From Bacteroidales bacterium UBA3844 (GTDB lineage: Bacteria; Bacteroidota; Bacteroidia; Bacteroidales; Paludibacteraceae), in contig DGHQ01000060.1 in NCBI GenBank assembly GCA_002392915.1, forward strand, positions 1-64,000: a stretch of DNA of 64,000 bases, given 5' to 3'. The notes under the pieces were generated by a model. That model did not search any database. It saw only the letters and a program-made list of their open reading frames with translations, and was not told where the DNA came from. The position numbers and the translations under genes were made by a program. Position 1 is the first letter of the stretch. Every line of letters starts with the position of its first letter. This document shows, in pieces, positions 61,773 through 64,000 of this stretch.

Positions 61773-61790
61773 GCTGATAACATTATCGGC
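61773..61790 (+). promoter_or_regulatory. Leader hairpin before the first sigma gene
   Basis: GCTGATA / TATCGGC form a 7-bp stem with loop ACAT, 16 bp before the ATG. The second gene has the same hairpin in another sequence (62544-62561), where a U-G pair becomes C-G. Confidence 0.5.
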
Positions 61791-61806
61791 GTAAATATGG
61801 TAGTAT

Positions 61807-62343
61807 ATGATTCGAAATACCGAATTTTTAGCGAACAAAGAGTTGCAGTTAGCCCAGTGTAAAGCTGAGGTTTACGCATATATTATGCAACTTACCCACG
61901 ATCGTGAACTTGCTGACGACATCTTTCAGGAAGTTTCTGTCCGTGTACTCTCTAAAATCCGCAAAGGTGAGTATCAGGACAACGGTAAATTCGCCGGATG
62001 GGTGAAGACTATCGCTCACAACATGGTGATCGATTATATGCGTTCGGCAAAAAACAATTGCGTCTACTCGGACGACCTTATCAACGAAGACGCTGCTCTC
62101 GACGATAGCGAGGAGGATATGATTGTGAAAGAGCAGATTAATGAGACGTTGCACCGTCTGATCAACAAACTGCCAAAACCTCAGACTGAGATTATCAAGA
62201 TGCACTATTTCGAGGATTTGAGTTTCAACGAGATCGCTGAAAAGAAGAATATCAGCATCAACACCGCTCTTGGTCGCGCCAGATACGCGTTGATCAACCT
62301 CCGTGAAATGATAAAGGAAAAAAATATTATTCTGTACGCATAA
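61807..62343 (+). CDS. ECF-type RNA polymerase sigma factor, copy 1
   Basis: A 178-residue sigma-70-family ECF regulator. Region 2 (about 20-90) contains LADDIFQEVSVRVLSKI and GWVKTIAHNMVIDYMRSAK. Region 4 (about 120-170) contains LPKPQTEIIKMHYFEDLSF and the HTH NEIAEKKNISINTALGRARY. Between them is an acidic linker (NEDAALDDSEEDM). No anti-sigma or membrane sensor gene is adjacent, so control must be elsewhere or via the leader. A second copy of the gene and its leader follows 235 bp on; the last about 40 residues of the two are identical. Confidence 0.92.
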   Translation: MIRNTEFLANKELQLAQCKAEVYAYIMQLTHDRELADDIFQEVSVRVLSKIRKGEYQDNGKFAGWVKTIAHNMVIDYMRSAKNNCVYSDDLINEDAALDDSEEDMIVKEQINETLHRLINKLPKPQTEIIKMHYFEDLSFNEIAEKKNISINTALGRARYALINLREMIKEKNIILYA

Positions 62344-62366
62344 TTTTAGGCTTTCATAACTTTATA

Positions 62367-62432
62367 GCTGCTCGTTCTTACGAACTCGCAGATGTGTGGT
62401 GGAGTTAGGACGTTCCGTCCTTAACAATCCTC
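62367..62432 (+). repeat. Dispersed repeat copy between the sigma genes
   Basis: GCTGCTCGTTCTTACGAACT followed by GTTAGGACGTTCCGTCCTTA and ACAATCCTC matches the core of the 59301/59531 family, at lower identity. Confidence 0.6.
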
Positions 62433-62543
62433 AAAAACCTATAGCCAATTAAGGAGTATAGGTCGAATTATTTGATTTTTAAGTATAACAATTAAAACCC
62501 AATGCCTATTGAACAGAACATATACACTTAAATAAATTAACCT

Positions 62544-62561
62544 GCCGATAGCAATACCGGT
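62544..62561 (+). promoter_or_regulatory. Leader hairpin before the second sigma gene
   Basis: GCCGATA / TACCGGT pair (one mismatch, one G-U) around a GCAA tetraloop, 17 bp before the ATG. The leader sequence from AACAATTAAAAC to the start is shared with copy 1, whose own hairpin keeps the stem with different bases. Confidence 0.5.
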
Positions 62562-62578
62562 GTAAAAATTAGTAGTAT

Positions 62579-63112
62579 ATGATTCGAAACAATTTTTCAG
62601 CAGACAAGGAGTTGCAGATTGCCCAGTGCAAAGCTGAAGTGTACGCTTACATTATGCAACTAACCCACGACCGTGACCTAACGGACGATATCTTCCAGGA
62701 AGTGTCAATCCGTGTGCTTACAAAAATCCGTAAAGGAGAATACCATGACTCCGGCAAATTTGTCGGATGGGTGAAGACTATCGCTCACAACATGGTGATC
62801 GACTACATGCGTTCGTCCAAAAACGACTGCGTCTACAACGATGACCTTATCAACGAGGACGCTGCTCTCGACGACAATGAGGAGGATATGATTGTGAAAG
62901 AGCAGATTAATGAGACGTTGCACCGTCTGATCAACAATCTTCCAGAGCCTCAGACTGAGATCATCAGAATGCACTATTTCGAGGATTTGAGTTTCAACGA
63001 GATCGCTGAGAAAAAAAATATCAGCATCAACACCGCTCTTGGTCGCGCCAGATACGCGTTGATCAACCTCCGTGAGATGATCAAGGAAAAGAATATTATT
63101 CTTTACGCATAA
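62579..63112 (+). CDS. ECF-type RNA polymerase sigma factor, copy 2
   Basis: A 177-residue paralogue of the preceding sigma factor with the same regions 2 (TDDIFQEVSIRVLTKI) and 4 (LSFNEIAEKKNISINTALG). Differences cluster in the first 20 residues and in the linker; the last about 40 residues are identical, and long stretches are identical at the DNA level, including silent positions, suggesting gene conversion or recent duplication. The residues of region 4 that read the -35 element are the same, so both factors probably recognise the same promoters. Its own -7 element is degraded. Confidence 0.92.
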   Translation: MIRNNFSADKELQIAQCKAEVYAYIMQLTHDRDLTDDIFQEVSIRVLTKIRKGEYHDSGKFVGWVKTIAHNMVIDYMRSSKNDCVYNDDLINEDAALDDNEEDMIVKEQINETLHRLINNLPEPQTEIIRMHYFEDLSFNEIAEKKNISINTALGRARYALINLREMIKEKNIILYA

Positions 63113-63165
63113 ACAGCGTTTTCCTTATCAACCAAAATCAACCTATATGTCTAACTATAAATTTG

Positions 63166-63200
63166 AATGCCTATGAGAGAACGTATACTCATATAAAAAT
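63166..63200 (+). repeat. Third copy of the sigma-gene leader, without gene
   Basis: AATGCCTATGAGAGAACGTA matches AATGCCTATTGAACAGAACA of the second leader, preceded by an intact -7 element TAAATTTG (63158-63165). No sigma gene follows, only a dispersed repeat remnant (63241-63320). Confidence 0.55.
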
Positions 63201-63240
63201 GTTATTGCAAGACTATTTCTTTATTTAAATACACATACAG

Positions 63241-63320
63241 ACTCGCAATGAGTAACAGACAAGAGCATTCCGCCCTTCACAATCCTCATAGAAATATACA
63301 GTCACAAACTAAGACCTATC
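63241..63320 (+). repeat. Dispersed repeat remnant
   Basis: GCATTCCGCCCTTCACAATC followed after 25 bp by AGTCACAAACTAAGACCTAT matches the interior and right terminal repeat of the MITE-like family. Together with the leader remnant it accounts for much of the 313-bp gap after the second sigma gene; the rest is AT-rich and empty. Confidence 0.55.
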
Positions 63321-63398
63321 AATTCTTTTTTCTTCCTGCTTGGCTGCGCCTAATTCTTAAATTTTAACTTTTAATTTTCAACTCTATATATAAATCGC

Positions 63399-63406
63399 TA
63401 CCTTTG
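63399..63406 (+). promoter_or_regulatory. -7 element (TACCTTTG) of the rRNA methyltransferase gene
   Basis: TACCTTTG fits TAnnTTTG, 19 bp before the ATG at 63426. Confidence 0.45.
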
Positions 63407-63425
63407 CATATTATTTTGAATTATT

Positions 63426-64000
63426 ATGTCAAATTGTAGAGTAATATTAAAAAACGGAAAGGAAGAAGCTGTATTCAGATTCCATCCGTGGGTGTTTTCA
63501 GGCGCGATCGCTAAGATTGAAGGCAATCCTAAAGAGGGAGACGTGGTGAAGGTTTTCACTTCCAAAGGCGAATTTTGCGCGGTGGGACACTATCAAATCG
63601 GAAGCATAGCCGTAAGAATTTTCTCATTCAAGGATGAGGAGCCGACAGCCAAATTCTGGAACACTAAACTGAGCGAGGCTTATAAGATGCGTCGTGCTAT
63701 CGGTATCGCAGGACGAGCTGACAACAACACCTATCGTCTTATCCATGGTGAAGGCGACGGAATTCCTGGATGCGTCATCGACATCTACGGCAAGACTGCA
63801 GTGATGCAGGCTCATTCAGTGGGCATCCACAATATCAAGGATTTGCTTGCCAAGGAGCTTATCAAGGTGATGGACGGCCAGATTGAGAATGTCTACTACA
63901 AATCAGAAACGACTTTGCCTTACAAGTCTGAAACAGACAAGGAAGACGGATATCTTATCGGAAGCGCCAACGAGGCTGATTTCATCGCCATCGAAAACGG
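63426..64000 (+). CDS. RlmI-type class I rRNA cytosine methyltransferase (cut by window end)
   Basis: The first about 191 codons of a methyltransferase that continues past the window. The N-terminus is a PUA-like RNA-binding domain (FRFHPWVFSGAIAKIEGNP, then VGHYQIGSIAVRIFSF). A linker with RLIHGEGDGIPGCVIDIYG, typical of RlmI/YccW-type 23S rRNA m5C methyltransferases, follows. The SAM-binding Rossmann part lies outside. The gene is alone on the plus strand after the sigma genes, with its own -7 element. Confidence 0.87.
   Translation, partial: MSNCRVILKNGKEEAVFRFHPWVFSGAIAKIEGNPKEGDVVKVFTSKGEFCAVGHYQIGSIAVRIFSFKDEEPTAKFWNTKLSEAYKMRRAIGIAGRADNNTYRLIHGEGDGIPGCVIDIYGKTAVMQAHSVGIHNIKDLLAKELIKVMDGQIENVYYKSETTLPYKSETDKEDGYLIGSANEADFIAIEN

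Noticed and set aside
1..64000. tRNA, rRNA and transposase or integrase genes
   Set aside because: Intergenic regions were read for T-arm consensus, conserved rRNA segments and recombinase motifs; none was convincing.

Overview
The window looks like chromosomal DNA of an AT-rich Bacteroidota, most likely of the order Bacteroidales. Four things point there: a gliding-motility (CHU_C) C-terminal sorting domain on a 967-residue surface protein, a MurF-alanine racemase fusion, families such as DUF4827, DUF4105, DUF3307/SatD and DUF6055/DUF4859, and many start sites preceded by the Bacteroidota -7 element TAnnTTTG rather than a Shine-Dalgarno sequence. I cannot fix the genus. I see no tRNA, rRNA, CRISPR array, transposase or integrase.

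Layout. 0.2-7.7 kb is a minus-strand housekeeping run (patatin, carboxylesterase, SpoU RNA methyltransferase, two FKBP-type lipoproteins, NrnA, DUF4105 membrane protein, Maf). 7.7-11.0 kb holds a membrane protein and MurF-Alr on the plus strand, followed by a 76-bp tandem repeat array. 11.4-20.5 kb has LepA, a TPR protein paired with a TerB/J-domain protein, a type IX secretion cargo protein and an XRE regulator. After a 1-kb AT-rich gap come LolA-like and TrxB. At 23.2-27.4 kb a SatD/DUF3307 pair and a secreted DUF6055/DUF4859 putative metalloprotease diverge from a 13-copy, exact 29-bp repeat array. 27.4-39.8 kb is mostly core: SpoIID/LytB protein, Mfd, two unknowns, IleS, TrmD. 39.8-41.8 kb is a small decayed accessory patch (truncated gene duplicate, polyvalent-protein-type kinase, apparently frameshifted membrane gene). 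41.9-54.6 kb has an AspT-type transporter, a sacsin-like ATPase with a membrane partner, a catalytically dead NlpC/P60-like protein, MenE, a CrtI-like oxidoreductase, NadB, PepD and an OmpH-like lipoprotein. 55.0-59.2 kb is a defence-like island (PD-(D/E)XK-type protein; RloA/RloB, AbiL-like). 59.2-64 kb has interspersed repeats, a YD-like secreted protein, twin ECF sigma factors and the start of an RlmI-type methyltransferase cut by the window end.

The most unusual content is non-coding. (1) The 24.8-25.15 kb array: each 29-bp unit carries a TATAG/CTATA dyad, and adjacent units together recreate a TTTG-N21-TATATTTG promoter reading into the SatD-like HTH gene, so the array resembles stacked promoter/operator units. 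(2) A family of hairpins with shared ends GTAGAGACG/CGTCTCTAC and variable cores recurs through the window, once inside a coding sequence as an exact 24-bp in-frame segment. (3) A MITE-like family, one member of which has about 29-bp terminal inverted repeats. (4) Short hairpin elements placed at stop codons of minus-strand genes. (5) Twin sigma-factor genes sharing a leader with a conserved hairpin, with a third orphan copy of the leader downstream.
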